A stretch of DNA of 64,000 bases from Mangrovimonas xylaniphaga (GTDB lineage Bacteria > Bacteroidota > Bacteroidia > Flavobacteriales > Flavobacteriaceae): the NCBI RefSeq assembly GCF_001280435.1, contig NZ_LBIP01000017.1, positions 62,001-126,000 of the forward strand, in the 5' to 3' direction. Shown here one piece after another: positions 44,469 to 56,861 of the stretch (the first letter of the stretch is position 1; every line of letters starts with the position of its first letter). Made by a program: the position numbers and the translations under genes. Below the pieces are notes generated by a model, which saw only the letters and a list, made by a program, of their open reading frames with translations, was not told the origin of the DNA and did no database searches.

Positions 44469-45158
44469 ATGGCAAGATTAACAAGAAAGCAAAAAGAAGC
44501 AAGAGCTAAAGTTGAGAAAAACAAACTTTATTCTCTTGAGGAAGCTTCAAACTTATTAAAGGAAATTACTTATACTAAATTTGATGCTTCTGTAGATATC
44601 GCTGTTCGTTTAGGAGTAGACCCACGTAAAGCTAACCAAATGGTTAGAGGTGTAGTTTCTCTTCCTCACGGAACAGGTAAAGATATGAAAGTATTGGCCT
44701 TGGTAACTCCTGACAAAGAAGCTGAAGCTAAAGAAGCTGGAGCTGATTATGTAGGTTTAGACGAGTACCTACAAAAGATCAAGGACGGTTGGACAGACGT
44801 AGACGTTATCGTTACAATGCCTAGCATTATGGGTAAATTAGGTCCATTAGGTAGAATTTTGGGACCTAGAGGTTTAATGCCTAACCCTAAAACTGGTACC
44901 GTAACTATGGATGTGGCTAAAGCTGTTAGTGAAGTAAAAGCAGGTAAGATTGATTTCAAAGTAGACAAAACTGGTATCGTTCACGCTCCAATCGGGAAGG
45001 CGTCTTTTAGCGCTGACAAATTGGTAGGTAACGCACAGGAATTACTTTCTACATTGATGAAATTGAAGCCTACTGCAGCTAAAGGTACTTACGTGAAAAG
45101 TATTTTCATTTCTAGTACTATGAGTCCAAGTATTGCAGTAGATACAAAAATAAACTAA
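44469..45158 (+). CDS. rplA: 50S ribosomal protein uL1
   Basis: 229 residues: [45 protein letters not shown], then [19 protein letters not shown]. Forms the L1 stalk of the 50S subunit. In E. coli it represses translation of rplK-rplA; the same gene order is kept here, 11 nt apart. Confidence 0.98.
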   Translation: MARLTRKQKEARAKVEKNKLYSLEEASNLLKEITYTKFDASVDIAVRLGVDPRKANQMVRGVVSLPHGTGKDMKVLALVTPDKEAEAKEAGADYVGLDEYLQKIKDGWTDVDVIVTMPSIMGKLGPLGRILGPRGLMPNPKTGTVTMDVAKAVSEVKAGKIDFKVDKTGIVHAPIGKASFSADKLVGNAQELLSTLMKLKPTAAKGTYVKSIFISSTMSPSIAVDTKIN

Positions 45159-45177
45159 GTAGTTAAACTTTTATATT

Positions 45178-45699
45178 ATGACAAGAGAAGAAAAATCACA
45201 AGTTATTGAAGAGTTGACTGCTCAGTTAGCAGAGAATCCAAATATTTATTTAGCAGATATTTCTGGATTAAATGCAGGAAACACTTCAGAGTTACGTCGT
45301 GCATGTTTTAAAGCAAACGTACAATTAGCTGTAGTAAAGAATACATTATTGGCTAAAGCCATGGAAGCTTCTGAGAAAGATTTTGGAGAGCTGCCAGGTG
45401 TACTTAAAGGAAATACGTCAATTTTGTTTTCTGAAACAGGAAACGCGCCAGCAAAGGTTATTAAAGCCTTCCGTAAAAAATCTGAAAAGCCGTTGCTTAA
45501 AGGAGCTTTTATTGAAGAAGCAATTTATGTTGGGGACGATCAATTAGATGCATTGGTTGACATCAAATCTAGAGAAGAGCTTATTGGGGATATCGTGGCA
45601 TTGCTACAATCGCCAGCTAAGAACGTTGTGTCAGCTCTTAAGTCTGGAGGCGGTACATTGGCCGGTATCATCAAGACGTTATCCGAGAAAGAAGGATAA
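45178..45699 (+). CDS. rplJ: 50S ribosomal protein uL10
   Basis: 173 residues: MTREEKSQVIEELTAQLAENPNIYLADISGL, then a central RRACFKANVQLAVVKNTLLAKAME and a C-terminal helix that anchors bL12 dimers. Only 19 nt separate it from rplA, so there is no space for an E. coli-like long L10 leader before the gene. Confidence 0.98.
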   Translation: MTREEKSQVIEELTAQLAENPNIYLADISGLNAGNTSELRRACFKANVQLAVVKNTLLAKAMEASEKDFGELPGVLKGNTSILFSETGNAPAKVIKAFRKKSEKPLLKGAFIEEAIYVGDDQLDALVDIKSREELIGDIVALLQSPAKNVVSALKSGGGTLAGIIKTLSEKEG

Positions 45700-45759
45700 T
45701 CCAAATAAGTACGCACTTAAACAAATATATTTTTAAAAATTTTATTAAAACGATAGAAA

Positions 45760-46137
45760 ATGGCAGATTTAAAAGATTTCGCAGAACAATTAGTTAATTT
45801 AACAGTTAAAGAAGTAAACGAATTAGCTACAATATTAAAAGACGAGTACGGTATTGAGCCAGCTGCTGCTGCTGTAGCAGTTGCTGCAGGTGGAGCTGCT
45901 GCAGGTGGAGACGCTGCAGAAGAGCAAACTGAATTCGACGTAATCCTTAAAGCAGCTGGTGCTTCTAAATTAGCAGTTGTTAAATTGGTTAAAGAATTAA
46001 CTGGTTTAGGATTGAAAGAAGCTAAAGAATTAGTTGACGGTGCACCTAGCACAGTTAAAGAAGCTGTATCTAAAGATGAAGCAGAAGCTTTAAAAGCTTC
46101 ATTGGAAGAAGCTGGAGCTGAGGTTGAGCTTAAGTAA
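45760..46137 (+). CDS. rplL: 50S ribosomal protein bL12
   Basis: 125 residues: N-terminal dimer domain ([29 protein letters not shown]), Ala/Gly-rich hinge, and C-terminal factor-binding domain ([39 protein letters not shown]). Present in several copies per ribosome, so higher expression than rpoBC is needed; the hairpins after the gene probably serve that. Confidence 0.98.
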   Translation: MADLKDFAEQLVNLTVKEVNELATILKDEYGIEPAAAAVAVAAGGAAAGGDAAEEQTEFDVILKAAGASKLAVVKLVKELTGLGLKEAKELVDGAPSTVKEAVSKDEAEALKASLEEAGAEVELK

Positions 46138-46159
46138 GCTTAACTAACCTACAAAATAT

Positions 46160-46195
46160 GGTTTAGGTCTAGAGGTAACCTCTAAGACCTAAACC
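46160..46195 (+). promoter_or_regulatory. rplL-rpoB hairpin 1 (attenuator/processing site)
   Basis: GGTTTAGGTCT (46160-46170) pairs with AGACCTAAACC (46185-46195) and AGAGG (46171-46175) with CCTCT (46179-46183). This gives 16 bp with one bulged A at 46184 and a TAA loop. It is followed by CTTTTG, a weak T tract that allows read-through. Confidence 0.8.
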
Positions 46196-46201
46196 CTTTT
46201 G

Positions 46202-46222
46202 TGTATATAACTGTTATATACA
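46202..46222 (+). promoter_or_regulatory. rplL-rpoB hairpin 2
   Basis: A 9-bp stem TGTATATAA (46202-46210), CTG loop, TTATATACA (46214-46222), 6 nt after hairpin 1. AT-rich and without T tract. Confidence 0.65.
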
Positions 46223-46259
46223 TCCTTTATATTATTTTTAATCAAAATCTCGTTCATCG

Positions 46260-49200
46260 ATGTTAGCAAAAACAGCTGAAAGATTAAATTTCTCTTCTAT
46301 TGTAAATAGAACGGAATATCCCGATTTCTTGGATATTCAAATAAAGTCCTTTCAGGATTTTTTCCAGTTAGAAACAAAATCGGAAGAAAGAGGGAATGAA
46401 GGTCTATACAACACCTTCATGGAAAATTTCCCAATCACAGACACGCGAAACCAATTCGTCTTGGAATTTTTGGATTATTTTATCGATCCACCAAGATACA
46501 CAATTGAGGAATGTATTGAAAGAGGTTTAACATACAGTGTACCATTAAAGGCAAGGCTTAAATTGTACTGTACAGACCCTGAACATGAGGATTTCGAGAC
46601 CATTGTCCAGGATGTGTACTTAGGAACTATTCCTTACATGACACCTAGTGGTACCTTTTGTATAAACGGTGCTGAACGTGTTGTAGTTTCTCAATTACAC
46701 CGTTCTCCTGGTGTATTCTTCAGCCAATCTTTCCATGCAAATGGAACCAAATTATATTCAGCAAGAGTTATTCCATTTAAAGGATCATGGATTGAATTTG
46801 CTACAGATATCAATCAAGTAATGTATGCCTACATTGATAGGAAGAAAAAATTACCTGTAACCACATTGTTTAGAGCTATTGGTTTTGAACGAGACAAAGA
46901 TATTCTTGAAATATTTGACCTTGCTGAAGAGGTTAAAGTTTCCAAATCAGGTTTAAAGAAAGTTTTAGGACGTAAGTTAGCCGCTCGTGTATTGAATACT
47001 TGGCACGAAGATTTCGTAGATGAGGATACAGGAGAGGTGGTATCTATCGAGCGTAACGAAATAGTATTGGATCGTGACACTATTATCGATAAGGATAACA
47101 TTGAGGAAATCCTTGATGCAGGTGTTAAGACCGTACTTTTACACAAAGAAAATGCACAGCAAGGAGATTATGCCATTATTCATAATACCCTTCAAAAAGA
47201 CCCTACAAACTCTGAAAAAGAAGCTGTAGAACATATCTATCGTCAATTACGTAATGCCGAGCCGCCAGATGAGGAAACTGCTAGAGGTATTATTGAAAAA
47301 TTGTTCTTTAGTGACCAACGTTACTCTTTAGGAGAAGTTGGACGTTATAGAATGAATAAAAAATTAGGTTTGGATATTGGAATGGACAAGCAAGTGCTTA
47401 CCAAAGAAGATATCATTACCATTATTAAATATTTAATCGAGCTTATCAACTCTAAAGCAGAGATTGATGATATCGATCACTTGTCTAACCGTCGTGTGCG
47501 TACGGTAGGAGAGCAGTTGTCAGCCCAATTTGGTGTTGGTTTGGCGCGTATGGCTCGTACTATCCGTGAGCGTATGAACGTTAGGGACAATGAGGTATTT
47601 ACCCCTATCGATTTGATCAACGCGAAGACTTTATCTTCTGTAATCAACTCGTTCTTTGGTACAAACCAGTTGTCTCAATTTATGGACCAAACCAACCCAT
47701 TGGCAGAGATCACGCATAAGCGTCGTCTTTCGGCATTAGGGCCCGGTGGTCTTTCTAGAGAGCGTGCCGGATTCGAGGTTCGTGACGTTCACTACACGCA
47801 TTATGGACGTCTTTGTCCTATTGAAACTCCAGAAGGGCCAAACATTGGTTTGATTTCTTCATTGTCAGTTTACGCCAAGGTAAACTCCATGGGATTCATC
47901 GAAACTCCTTACCGCGAGGTTAAAGAAGGTTTGGTGGACATCAAAGGAGAGCCAATCTATTTAAGTGCGGAGGAAGAAGAAGAGAAATTGATTGCTCAGG
48001 CAACTGTTAAGGTGGATGACGAAGGAAAGATTTTACACGATAAGGTAATTGCCAGAATGGAAGGTGATTTCCCTGTAATTGAACCGGAAAATGTACACTA
48101 TACAGACGTAGCGCCTAACCAAATTGCATCTATTTCTGCATCTTTAATTCCATTCTTGGAGCATGATGATGCGAACCGTGCCTTGATGGGATCTAACATG
48201 ATGCGTCAAGCAGTACCATTATTACGTCCTCAAGCACCTATTGTTGGAACTGGATTAGAGCGTCAAGTAGCTTCAGATTCTAGGGTATTGATCAATGCAG
48301 AAGGAGCTGGTACAGTTGAGTATGTAGATGCCAATGAAATCGTAATCAGATACGAGCGTACTGAAGAAGAAGCTATGGTAAGTTTTGATAGCGATACTAA
48401 AACTTATCCATTAATTAAATTTAGAAAAACTAACCAAGGTACATCTATTAACCTTAAGCCAATTGTAACTAAAGGAGACAAGGTTAAGAAAGGACAAGTA
48501 CTTTGTGAAGGATATGCAACAGAAAATGGAGAGCTTGCATTAGGTAGAAATATGAAAGTGGCCTTCATGCCATGGAAAGGGTACAACTTCGAGGATGCGA
48601 TTGTGATTTCTGAGAAAGTAGTACGCGATGATATTTTTACATCTATCCACATCGATGAGTATTCGTTGGAAGTTAGAGATACCAAATTGGGTAACGAAGA
48701 GTTGACCAATGATATCCCTAACGTATCGGAAGAGGCTACTAAAGACCTTGACGAAAACGGTATGATTCGTATTGGTGCAGAGATCAAGCCAGGAGATATT
48801 CTTATTGGTAAGATTACACCAAAAGGAGAAAGCGATCCTACTCCAGAAGAAAAATTATTGAGAGCAATCTTTGGTGACAAAGCTGGAGATGTTAAAGATG
48901 CATCTTTGAAAGCTTCACCTTCGTTACATGGTGTTGTTATCGACAAGAAGTTGTTCTCTAGAGCTATAAAAGACAAACGTAAGAGAGCTAAGGACAAGGA
49001 GGATATCGATGCACTAGAAAGCGTTTACTACAGAAAGTTCGATGAACTTAAAGATGTATTGGTTGAAAAATTATTCAACATTGTAAACGGAAAAACTGCA
49101 CAAGGTATCTTTAATGATCTTGGTGAAGAAATTATTCCTAAAGGGAAAAAGTATACCCTTAAGATGTTAAATGCTGTAGACGACTATACGCACTTAACTT

Positions 49201-50072
49201 CAGGAACATGGACTACAGATGATCACTTAAATGAACTTGTAGCGGATTTGATCCACAATTACAAAATCAAAGAAAATGATTTACAAGGATCTTTACGTCG
49301 CGAGAAATTTACAATCTCTGTTGGAGATGAGTTACCATCTGGTATCATAAAACTAGCTAAGGTTTATGTTGCTAAAAAACGTAAACTTAAAGTAGGTGAT
49401 AAAATGGCGGGACGTCACGGTAACAAAGGTATTGTTGCACGTATCGTTCGTCAGGAAGATATGCCATTCTTGGAAGACGGAACTCCAGTTGATATCGTGT
49501 TGAACCCACTAGGGGTACCATCACGTATGAACATCGGGCAGATTTATGAAACGGTTCTTGGATGGGCTGGTCAAAAATTAGGTCGTACTTATGCAACCCC
49601 TATTTTTGACGGTGCAACTCTAGACCAGATCAATGAACTTACCGATGAGGCGGGAATCCCAAGATTTGGACACACTTACTTATATGATGGTGGAACAGGA
49701 GATCGTTTTGACCAACCTGCAACTGTAGGGGTTATCTACATGATCAAACTAGGCCACATGATCGACGATAAGATGCACGCACGTTCTATCGGGCCATACT
49801 CATTGATTACGCAACAGCCACTTGGAGGTAAGGCTCAGTTTGGAGGTCAGCGTTTCGGAGAGATGGAGGTATGGGCACTTGAGGCTTATGGAGCATCAAG
49901 CACACTACGTGAAATCTTAACAGTAAAATCTGATGACGTTATAGGTAGAGCTAAAACTTACGAGGCAATCGTAAAAGGAGAGCCGATGCCAGAACCAGGA
50001 CTACCTGAATCTTTCAACGTATTAATGCACGAATTGAAAGGATTAGGTTTAGATATTAGATTAGAAGAATAA
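46260..50072 (+). CDS. rpoB: RNA polymerase subunit beta
   Basis: 1270 residues, as in other Bacteroidota. It starts [16 protein letters not shown] and continues [16 protein letters not shown]. The rifampicin region reads [19 protein letters not shown], then [14 protein letters not shown], with the key Ser at residue 491 (TCG at 47730-47732) in the sensitive form. Other blocks: [37 protein letters not shown] and a C-terminal [24 protein letters not shown]. Preceded by two hairpins, 66 nt before rpoC. Confidence 0.99.
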   Translation: MLAKTAERLNFSSIVNRTEYPDFLDIQIKSFQDFFQLETKSEERGNEGLYNTFMENFPITDTRNQFVLEFLDYFIDPPRYTIEECIERGLTYSVPLKARLKLYCTDPEHEDFETIVQDVYLGTIPYMTPSGTFCINGAERVVVSQLHRSPGVFFSQSFHANGTKLYSARVIPFKGSWIEFATDINQVMYAYIDRKKKLPVTTLFRAIGFERDKDILEIFDLAEEVKVSKSGLKKVLGRKLAARVLNTWHEDFVDEDTGEVVSIERNEIVLDRDTIIDKDNIEEILDAGVKTVLLHKENAQQGDYAIIHNTLQKDPTNSEKEAVEHIYRQLRNAEPPDEETARGIIEKLFFSDQRYSLGEVGRYRMNKKLGLDIGMDKQVLTKEDIITIIKYLIELINSKAEIDDIDHLSNRRVRTVGEQLSAQFGVGLARMARTIRERMNVRDNEVFTPIDLINAKTLSSVINSFFGTNQLSQFMDQTNPLAEITHKRRLSALGPGGLSRERAGFEVRDVHYTHYGRLCPIETPEGPNIGLISSLSVYAKVNSMGFIETPYREVKEGLVDIKGEPIYLSAEEEEEKLIAQATVKVDDEGKILHDKVIARMEGDFPVIEPENVHYTDVAPNQIASISASLIPFLEHDDANRALMGSNMMRQAVPLLRPQAPIVGTGLERQVASDSRVLINAEGAGTVEYVDANEIVIRYERTEEEAMVSFDSDTKTYPLIKFRKTNQGTSINLKPIVTKGDKVKKGQVLCEGYATENGELALGRNMKVAFMPWKGYNFEDAIVISEKVVRDDIFTSIHIDEYSLEVRDTKLGNEELTNDIPNVSEEATKDLDENGMIRIGAEIKPGDILIGKITPKGESDPTPEEKLLRAIFGDKAGDVKDASLKASPSLHGVVIDKKLFSRAIKDKRKRAKDKEDIDALESVYYRKFDELKDVLVEKLFNIVNGKTAQGIFNDLGEEIIPKGKKYTLKMLNAVDDYTHLTSGTWTTDDHLNELVADLIHNYKIKENDLQGSLRREKFTISVGDELPSGIIKLAKVYVAKKRKLKVGDKMAGRHGNKGIVARIVRQEDMPFLEDGTPVDIVLNPLGVPSRMNIGQIYETVLGWAGQKLGRTYATPIFDGATLDQINELTDEAGIPRFGHTYLYDGGTGDRFDQPATVGVIYMIKLGHMIDDKMHARSIGPYSLITQQPLGGKAQFGGQRFGEMEVWALEAYGASSTLREILTVKSDDVIGRAKTYEAIVKGEPMPEPGLPESFNVLMHELKGLGLDIRLEE

Positions 50073-50081
50073 AAAAGTTTA

Positions 50082-50119
50082 CAGTATTCCGGTAAGTGAG
50101 TATCACTTACCGGAAACTG
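50082..50119 (+). promoter_or_regulatory. rpoB-rpoC intergenic hairpin
   Basis: A perfect 13-bp stem TTCCGGTAAGTGA (50087-50099), GTA loop, TCACTTACCGGAA (50103-50115). It is extended by CAGT (50082-50085) / ACTG (50116-50119) across one bulged A at 50086. No T tract follows, so it is not a terminator; RNase III site or mRNA stabiliser is likely. Confidence 0.8.
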
Positions 50120-50138
50120 ATAAAGACTACAAAGTATT

Positions 50139-53100
50139 ATGGCTAGAAAACAAGATAAGAATACAGTACAGAGATTTAATAAAATCTCGATTGGTTTAGC
50201 ATCGCCAGAGTCTATATTGGCGGCATCTCGTGGTGAGGTTCTGAAACCTGAAACTATTAATTATCGAACTCATAAACCAGAAAGAGATGGTTTATTCTGT
50301 GAGCGTATTTTTGGTCCCGTTAAGGATTTTGAATGTGCTTGTGGTAAATATAAAAGAATCCGTTACAAAGGAATTGTTTGTGATAGATGTGGTGTTGAAG
50401 TAACAGAAAAGAAAGTACGTAGAGATAGAGTAGGACACATTAACCTTGTTGTGCCAGTAGCACATATTTGGTATTTCCGTTCTCTTCCAAATAAAATTGG
50501 TTACCTATTAGGATTGCCATCCAAGAAATTGGACATGATCATCTATTACGAGCGTTATGTGGTAATTCAACCAGGTAATGCAAAAGGAGTAGAAGGTGAC
50601 CCATTACAAAAATTGGATTTCTTGACAGAAGAGGAATACTTAACCATTTTGGAATCCCTTCCACAAGAAAACCAATATTTGGACGATACAGATCCTAACA
50701 AATTCATCGCTAAAATGGGAGCCGAGTGTTTGATCGAGCTTTTAGCGAGAATTGATTTGGATGAATTGTCTTATGACCTACGTCACAAAGCCAACAACGA
50801 AACTTCTAAACAACGTAAAACCGAAGCGTTAAAACGTTTACAGGTTGTTGAGGCGTTTAGAGATTCCAATGCTAACCGTGAAAACAGACCAGAGTGGATG
50901 ATCATGAAGGCTATTCCTGTTATTCCACCAGAATTACGTCCATTGGTGCCATTGGATGGAGGTCGTTTTGCAACGTCAGATTTGAATGATTTGTACCGTC
51001 GTGTAATCATCCGTAACAACCGTTTGAAGAGATTGGTAGAAATCAAGGCTCCAGAAGTAATCTTACGTAATGAAAAACGTATGTTACAAGAGTCTGTAGA
51101 TTCATTGTTCGATAACACACGTAAGTCGTCTGCTGTGAAAACAGATTCTAACAGACCACTTAAGTCATTGTCTGATTCCTTAAAAGGTAAGCAAGGACGT
51201 TTCCGTCAAAACTTACTTGGTAAGCGTGTTGATTACTCTGCACGTTCGGTAATTGTTGTTGGACCAGAATTGAAATTATTCGAATGTGGATTGCCAAAGA
51301 ACATGGCAGCGGAATTATACAAGCCTTTTATCATCAGAAAATTGATTGAAAGAGGTATTGTTAAGACTGTAAAATCTGCTAAGAAAATTATAGATAGAAA
51401 AGAGCCAGTTGTGTGGGACATCTTGGAAAACGTATTAAAAGGACATCCAGTACTTTTGAACCGTGCTCCTACGCTTCACAGACTTGGTATCCAAGCTTTC
51501 CAGCCTAAGTTGATCGAAGGTAAAGCTATCCAGTTACACCCATTGGTATGTACGGCGTTTAACGCGGATTTCGATGGTGACCAGATGGCGGTACACTTAC
51601 CATTAGGACCAGAGGCTATTTTGGAAGCGCAATTGTTGATGTTGGCATCACACAATATCTTGAACCCTGCTAACGGATCTCCGGTAACCGTACCTTCTCA
51701 GGATATGGTACTTGGTCTTTACTACATGACCAAGGAGCGTTTAACTACCGAAGATGTAACGGTTAAAGGTGAAGGATTGACATTCTACTCTCCAGACGAG
51801 GTAACTATCGCTTACAACGAGAAAAGAGTAGACTTGAATGCCCGTATCAAGGTAAGAACAAAAGACTTTAATGAGGCAGGTGAATTGACCACCCAAATCA
51901 TTCAAACTACTGTTGGACGTGTACTTTTCAACGAAAAAGTACCAGCTGCAGCAGGGTATATTAACCAAGTTTTGACTAAGAAATCGCTTAGAGATATTAT
52001 TGGTAACATTCTTAAAGTTACTAGTGTACCTGAAACAGCAGCTTTCTTGGACGACATCAAAGGTTTAGGATATAGGTTCGCATTCCAAGGAGGATTGTCT
52101 TTCAGTTTAGGTGATATTATTATCCCTGCTGAAAAACACAGCATGATCGATAAAGCCAATACTTTGGTAGATGGTATCATGGCCAACTATAACATGGGAC
52201 TTATTACTAACAACGAACGTTACAACCAGGTAATTGATATTTGGACGTCTACGAATGCTGAATTGACAGAGTTGTCTATGAAGCGGATCCGTGAGGACCA
52301 ACAAGGATTTAACTCTGTGTACATGATGCTTGATTCTGGAGCTCGTGGATCGAAAGAGCAGATTCGTCAGTTGACCGGTATGCGTGGTTTGATGGCAAAA
52401 CCTAAGAAATCCAATGCTGGAGGTGGTGAAATTATTGAAAACCCAATTCTTTCTAACTTTAAGGAAGGACTTTCAATTTTGGAATACTTTATCTCTACGC
52501 ACGGTGCTCGTAAAGGTCTTGCGGATACCGCTCTTAAAACGGCCGATGCGGGTTACTTGACGCGTCGTTTGGTAGACGTTTCTCAAGATGTTATCATTTA
52601 CAGTGAAGACTGTGGTACATTAAGAGGTATTGAAGTAGCGGCCTTGAAGAAAAACGAGGAGGTTGTTGAGAAACTTGAAGATAGAATTGTTGGTCGTACT
52701 TCATTGAACGATGTTTACGATCCTATTACAGAAGAATTATTGGTAAAAGCTGGAGAGCATATCGATGAGCCTATCGCTAGAGCAATCGAGAACTCTGCGC
52801 TTGAAACTATAGAAGTACGTTCACCATTAAGTTGTGAGGCTAAACAAGGAATTTGTGCTAAGTGTTACGGTAGAAACCTTGCCACTGGTAAAATTGTACA
52901 AAGAGGTGAAGCCGTTGGTGTTGTAGCAGCGCAGTCTATTGGAGAGCCTGGTACACAGTTAACATTGCGTACCTTCCACGTAGGGGGTATTGCAGGTAAC
53001 ATCTCTGAGGAGAACAAGTTAATCGTGAAGTACGACGGTATTGCAGAAATCGAAGATTTAAAAACTGTTAAGACCGTTGATAATGAAGGTAAGGAAGTAG

Positions 53101-54440
53101 ATGTTGTTATTTCCAGAACTTCAGAAATGAAACTTGTAGATGCCAAAACAGGTATCACTTTAAGTACAAACAACATTCCTTACGGATCGTTTGTATATGT
53201 AAACAGTGGAGATGCTGTTAAGAAAGGTGATGTAATCTGTTCTTGGGACCCTTATAACGGTGTAATTATTTCAGAATTTGCCGGTAAGGTACGTTATGAA
53301 AACATCGAGCAAGGTATGACTTATCAAGTTGAGATCGATGAGCAAACAGGATTCCAAGAAAAAGTAATTTCTGAATCTAGAAACAAGAAATTGATTCCAA
53401 CACTTCATATTGAAGATTCAAAAGGTGAAACTATCCGTTCATACAACTTACCGGTAGGTGCTCACTTGATGATTGACAATGGAGAGAAGATTAGTGTAGG
53501 TAAGATTTTGGTTAAGATTCCTCGTAAATCTGCTAAGGCAGGGGATATTACAGGAGGTCTTCCACGTGTAACCGAGTTGTTCGAAGCTCGTAACCCGTCT
53601 AACCCAGCTGTAGTAACTGAGATTGATGGTGTGGTATCCTTCGGTAAGATTAAGAGAGGTAACCGTGAAATCATTATCGAGTCTAAACTTGGAGAGGTTA
53701 AGAAATACTTAGTGAAGTTATCTAACCAAATCCTTGTTCAGGAGAACGATTACGTTAAAGCTGGTATGCCATTGTCTGACGGATCGATCACGCCTACAGA
53801 TATCTTGAACATTAAAGGACCATCTGCAGTACAACAATACTTGGTGAACGAAGTTCAGGAAGTATACCGTTTACAAGGGGTGAAAATCAACGATAAGCAC
53901 TTTGAGGTGGTCGTAAGACAAATGATGCGTAAAGTTCAGATTATTGATTCTGGAGATACTATCTTCTTAGAAAACCAATTGGTACACAAATCTGACTTTA
54001 TTGAAGAAAACGACAAGATCTTCGGAATGAAAGTAGTAGAGGACGCAGGAGATTCTGCGAAATTGAAGGCAGGTCAAATCGTGACGCTTCGTCAGTTAAG
54101 AGATGAAAATTCTATCTTGAGAAGAGAGGATAAAGCTTTAGTATCGGCTAGAGATGCTAGTCCAGCTACAGCTACTCCAATCCTACAAGGTATTACGAGA
54201 GCCTCTCTACAGACTAAGTCATTTATCTCTGCGGCATCGTTCCAGGAAACTACAAAAGTTCTTAACGAAGCAGCAGTAAGTGCAAAAATTGATGCTCTTG
54301 AAGGCTTGAAAGAAAACGTAATTGTTGGACATAGAATTCCAGCCGGTACAGGTGTTAGACGATACGATAGTATTATCGTAGGATCTAAAGAGGAGTTCAA
54401 TGAAATGATGAAAGCCAAAGAAGAAATGAATTATAACTAA
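50139..54440 (+). CDS. rpoC: RNA polymerase subunit beta'
   Basis: 1433 residues. N-terminal zinc site [20 protein letters not shown], the catalytic NADFDGDQM with D477, D479 and D481 holding the active Mg2+, bridge/trigger-loop region around [22 protein letters not shown], second zinc site ([17 protein letters not shown]) and [16 protein letters not shown]. The beta'-specific insert near the C-terminus is long, as in other Bacteroidota. Last large gene of the operon, followed by a terminator. Confidence 0.99.
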   Translation: MARKQDKNTVQRFNKISIGLASPESILAASRGEVLKPETINYRTHKPERDGLFCERIFGPVKDFECACGKYKRIRYKGIVCDRCGVEVTEKKVRRDRVGHINLVVPVAHIWYFRSLPNKIGYLLGLPSKKLDMIIYYERYVVIQPGNAKGVEGDPLQKLDFLTEEEYLTILESLPQENQYLDDTDPNKFIAKMGAECLIELLARIDLDELSYDLRHKANNETSKQRKTEALKRLQVVEAFRDSNANRENRPEWMIMKAIPVIPPELRPLVPLDGGRFATSDLNDLYRRVIIRNNRLKRLVEIKAPEVILRNEKRMLQESVDSLFDNTRKSSAVKTDSNRPLKSLSDSLKGKQGRFRQNLLGKRVDYSARSVIVVGPELKLFECGLPKNMAAELYKPFIIRKLIERGIVKTVKSAKKIIDRKEPVVWDILENVLKGHPVLLNRAPTLHRLGIQAFQPKLIEGKAIQLHPLVCTAFNADFDGDQMAVHLPLGPEAILEAQLLMLASHNILNPANGSPVTVPSQDMVLGLYYMTKERLTTEDVTVKGEGLTFYSPDEVTIAYNEKRVDLNARIKVRTKDFNEAGELTTQIIQTTVGRVLFNEKVPAAAGYINQVLTKKSLRDIIGNILKVTSVPETAAFLDDIKGLGYRFAFQGGLSFSLGDIIIPAEKHSMIDKANTLVDGIMANYNMGLITNNERYNQVIDIWTSTNAELTELSMKRIREDQQGFNSVYMMLDSGARGSKEQIRQLTGMRGLMAKPKKSNAGGGEIIENPILSNFKEGLSILEYFISTHGARKGLADTALKTADAGYLTRRLVDVSQDVIIYSEDCGTLRGIEVAALKKNEEVVEKLEDRIVGRTSLNDVYDPITEELLVKAGEHIDEPIARAIENSALETIEVRSPLSCEAKQGICAKCYGRNLATGKIVQRGEAVGVVAAQSIGEPGTQLTLRTFHVGGIAGNISEENKLIVKYDGIAEIEDLKTVKTVDNEGKEVDVVISRTSEMKLVDAKTGITLSTNNIPYGSFVYVNSGDAVKKGDVICSWDPYNGVIISEFAGKVRYENIEQGMTYQVEIDEQTGFQEKVISESRNKKLIPTLHIEDSKGETIRSYNLPVGAHLMIDNGEKISVGKILVKIPRKSAKAGDITGGLPRVTELFEARNPSNPAVVTEIDGVVSFGKIKRGNREIIIESKLGEVKKYLVKLSNQILVQENDYVKAGMPLSDGSITPTDILNIKGPSAVQQYLVNEVQEVYRLQGVKINDKHFEVVVRQMMRKVQIIDSGDTIFLENQLVHKSDFIEENDKIFGMKVVEDAGDSAKLKAGQIVTLRQLRDENSILRREDKALVSARDASPATATPILQGITRASLQTKSFISAASFQETTKVLNEAAVSAKIDALEGLKENVIVGHRIPAGTGVRRYDSIIVGSKEEFNEMMKAKEEMNYN

Positions 54441-54442
54441 AA

Positions 54443-54472
54443 AGAATTCCCGCGTAAGCGGGATTCTTTTTT
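54443..54472 (+). terminator. Terminator of the rpoBC operon
   Basis: Stem AGAATTCCCGC / GCGGGATTCT with one extra T on the 5' side and a GTAA loop, then a T tract (54467 on), 3 nt after the rpoC stop. Confidence 0.85.
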
Positions 54473-54497
54473 TACATTAATTTGAATAACATAACAT

Positions 54498-54815
54498 ATG
54501 GCAGACGAAGAAAAGAAAAGGAAACAAGGACAGATCAATATTGAATTGGATGAAAAAATTGCTGAAGGAACTTATTCCAACTTGGCAATCATTAACCATT
54601 CAGTTTCAGAATTTGTTGTTGATTTTGTTAGTATAATGCCTGGAACTCCAAAAAGTAAGGTGAAGTCTAGAATTATTTTGACTCCACAGCACGCCAAAAG
54701 ACTATTAAAGGCATTGGGGGATAATGTTCATAGATTTGAGCAAGCTCATGGTGAGATAAAAGATTATGAGCAACCACCAATTCCATTAAATTTTGGACCA
54801 ACGGGACAAGCATAA
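54498..54815 (+). CDS. DUF3467 domain protein
   Basis: 105 residues: an acidic/basic start (MADEEKKRKQGQINIELDEKIAEGTYSNLAII), then NHSVSEFVVDFVSIMPGTPKSKVKSRIILTPQHAKRLLKALGDNV. The DUF3467 family is small, cytoplasmic and without known role. In Bacteroidota it regularly follows rpoC, which may suggest a link to transcription, but that is only context. It has terminators on both sides. Confidence 0.9.
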   Translation: MADEEKKRKQGQINIELDEKIAEGTYSNLAIINHSVSEFVVDFVSIMPGTPKSKVKSRIILTPQHAKRLLKALGDNVHRFEQAHGEIKDYEQPPIPLNFGPTGQA

Positions 54816-54820
54816 AAGAA

Positions 54821-54852
54821 AAAGCCTTTGATGATTATCAAAGGCTTTTTTT
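54821..54852 (+). terminator. Terminator of DUF3467 gene
   Basis: Stem AAAGCCTTTGAT (54821-54832), GATT loop, ATCAAAGGCTTT (54837-54848), T tract to 54852. Flanking A and T runs make it bidirectional, so it can also stop the convergent ferredoxin gene. Confidence 0.92.
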
Positions 54853-54874
54853 ATGGTATTGAATTGAAAGTTTT

Positions 54875-55105
54875 TTAAGCAAACTCTGCAACTTTTGCTT
54901 TATAGCTTAAGGCCCCAGAAGGACACTTTTCAATTTGTTTAATGATTTTTTCACTTGGAGCTCCATCCAAATCAACCCAAGGAATAACAGAATGCCTGAA
55001 GACACTTGAAAGTTCTTTGGCACATCGTTCTGAGTTGATACATTGGCAAGGATCGAAAGATACAGTAATGTCTCCATTACTGAATTGGTTAGCTTGGATT
55101 TTCAT
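54875..55105 (-). CDS. Divergent [4Fe-4S] ferredoxin-like protein (Fer4_19)
   Basis: 76 residues: VSFDPCQCINSERCAKELSSVFR, PWVDLDGAPSEKIIKQIEKCPSGALSY. The Cys pattern (C-x-C-x5-C ... C-P-S-G-A-L) matches the Fer4_19 family of single-cluster proteins, related to YjdI. Partner unknown. Downstream of prfC on the same strand with 149 nt between. Confidence 0.88.
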   Translation of the reverse strand: MKIQANQFSNGDITVSFDPCQCINSERCAKELSSVFRHSVIPWVDLDGAPSEKIIKQIEKCPSGALSYKAKVAEFA

Positions 55106-55254
55106 AAGTAGACGATTTTGGGGTTATCTTCACAGGTTGAAATTATCAAAATGCCGAATCTTTCAACAATATTTTCGATAAGCGACAACAAATAAGTGGC
55201 AAACCCTTTCGTTTGTATTTAATTTCTTACTAAAACGATTGAAATGTTAATTTA

Positions 55255-56844
55255 TTACTTGAATTCTGAAGTAAAGTGGAACTTAATTGACGGGTACTTT
55301 TGCTGTGTCATTTGCAATGAAAATGCTGAATCAGCCAAAAATACAAGTTGTCCTTGCTTGTCTTTAGCCAAGTAGCGTTGCTTCACACGTAAAAATTCTT
55401 TGTACTCTTCATTTTTGACATCTTCAGGATCTACCCAACAAGCCTTAAAAACATTTAGGTTTTCGTAGGTACATTTGGCTCCGTATTCGTGCTCTAATCT
55501 GTATTGGATTACTTCATATTGAAGGGCTCCAACAGTACCGATTACTTTACGTCCATTGAGTTCCAGTGTAAATAACTGAGCAACCCCTTCGTCCATCAAT
55601 TGGTCAATTCCTTTGAATAATTGTTTCGACTTTAATGGGTCTGCATTATTGATGTATCTAAAGTGTTCCGGAGAGAAACTTGGAATTCCTTTGTAATTGA
55701 TGGTTTCACCTTCGGTAAGCGTATCTCCAATTTTAAAGTTACCCGTATCATGAAGTCCAACAATATCACCAGGGTAGGAGATATCTACGATTTCCTTTTT
55801 CTCTGCAAAAAAGGCATTTGGACTTGAGAATTTCAATTTCTTGTTATTTCTAACGTGAAGATAAGGCGCATTACGTTTAAATTCTCCGGATACAATTTTA
55901 ATGAATGCCAAACGGTCACGGTGGTTGGGGTCCATATTGGCATGGATTTTAAATACAAAACCGGTAAATTTTGATTCATCTGGATTTACCAAACGCTCTT
56001 CACTTTGTTTTGGTCTTGGAGAAGGCGCTATATCCACAAAGCAATCCAACAATTCCCTTACTCCAAAATTGTTCAAGGCAGAACCAAAGAATACAGGTTG
56101 TTGTTGACCACTTAAATAATCCTCCTTACTGAATTCAGGATAGATACCCTGTACCAATTCTATTTCCTCTCTAAGGGTATCCGCTGCTTTATCACCTACC
56201 AATTTGTTCAGTTCTGGCGATTCCAAATCGGAAATCTCGATAGTTTCCTCAATATTCTTTCTGCTATCGCCGCTAAATAGGTTGATGTTCTTTTCCCAAA
56301 TGTTGTAGATACCTTTAAAGTCATACCCCATACCAATTGGGAAACTCAATGGTACTACACTTAAGCCTAATTTTTGTTCGATTTCATCCAAAAGATCGAA
56401 GGCATCTTTTCCTTCACGGTCCAATTTATTGATAAACACAATCATTGGAATGTTTCGCATTCTACAAACCTCTACCAGTTTTTCGGTTTGCTCCTCAACT
56501 CCTTTGGCTACATCAACTACAACAATAACACTATCCACAGCGGTCAAGGTTCTAAAAGTGTCTTCGGCAAAGTCCTTGTGACCTGGTGTATCCAAGATAT
56601 TCACTTTTATACCATTGTACTCAAAAGCAAGTACAGAAGTAGCTACAGAAATCCCTCTTTGGCGTTCAATTTCCATAAAGTCACTAGTAGCTCCTTTTTT
56701 TATTTTATTGCTTTTTACGGCACCGGCCTCTTGAATGGCCCCACCAAAAAGCAAGAGTTTTTCTGTTAAAGTAGTCTTTCCGGCATCAGGGTGAGAAATG
56801 ATACCAAACGTACGTCTTCTTTTGATTTCGTCTTTAAAATTCAT
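55255..56844 (-). CDS. prfC: Peptide chain release factor 3
   Basis: 529 residues. GTPase that recycles RF1/RF2 after peptide release. G1 [19 protein letters not shown], switch I with [35 protein letters not shown], then RF3-specific blocks ([50 protein letters not shown]). Length is as usual. Its promoter is well formed (56862-56892). Confidence 0.97.
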   Translation of the reverse strand: MNFKDEIKRRRTFGIISHPDAGKTTLTEKLLLFGGAIQEAGAVKSNKIKKGATSDFMEIERQRGISVATSVLAFEYNGIKVNILDTPGHKDFAEDTFRTLTAVDSVIVVVDVAKGVEEQTEKLVEVCRMRNIPMIVFINKLDREGKDAFDLLDEIEQKLGLSVVPLSFPIGMGYDFKGIYNIWEKNINLFSGDSRKNIEETIEISDLESPELNKLVGDKAADTLREEIELVQGIYPEFSKEDYLSGQQQPVFFGSALNNFGVRELLDCFVDIAPSPRPKQSEERLVNPDESKFTGFVFKIHANMDPNHRDRLAFIKIVSGEFKRNAPYLHVRNNKKLKFSSPNAFFAEKKEIVDISYPGDIVGLHDTGNFKIGDTLTEGETINYKGIPSFSPEHFRYINNADPLKSKQLFKGIDQLMDEGVAQLFTLELNGRKVIGTVGALQYEVIQYRLEHEYGAKCTYENLNVFKACWVDPEDVKNEEYKEFLRVKQRYLAKDKQGQLVFLADSAFSLQMTQQKYPSIKFHFTSEFK

Positions 56845-56861
56845 GCGCTTAAATTGGACGG

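Noticed and set aside
47700-47760. Possible rifampicin-resistance change in rpoB.
   Set aside because: The segment [14 protein letters not shown] has the sensitive-type Ser (residue 491) and His; no known resistance substitution is seen.
48404-48997. A 197-codon open frame antisense to rpoB, and similar ones antisense to rpoC, alaS and rluD.
   Set aside because: They are shadows of strongly codon-biased genes, with no family resemblance and no regulatory signals.
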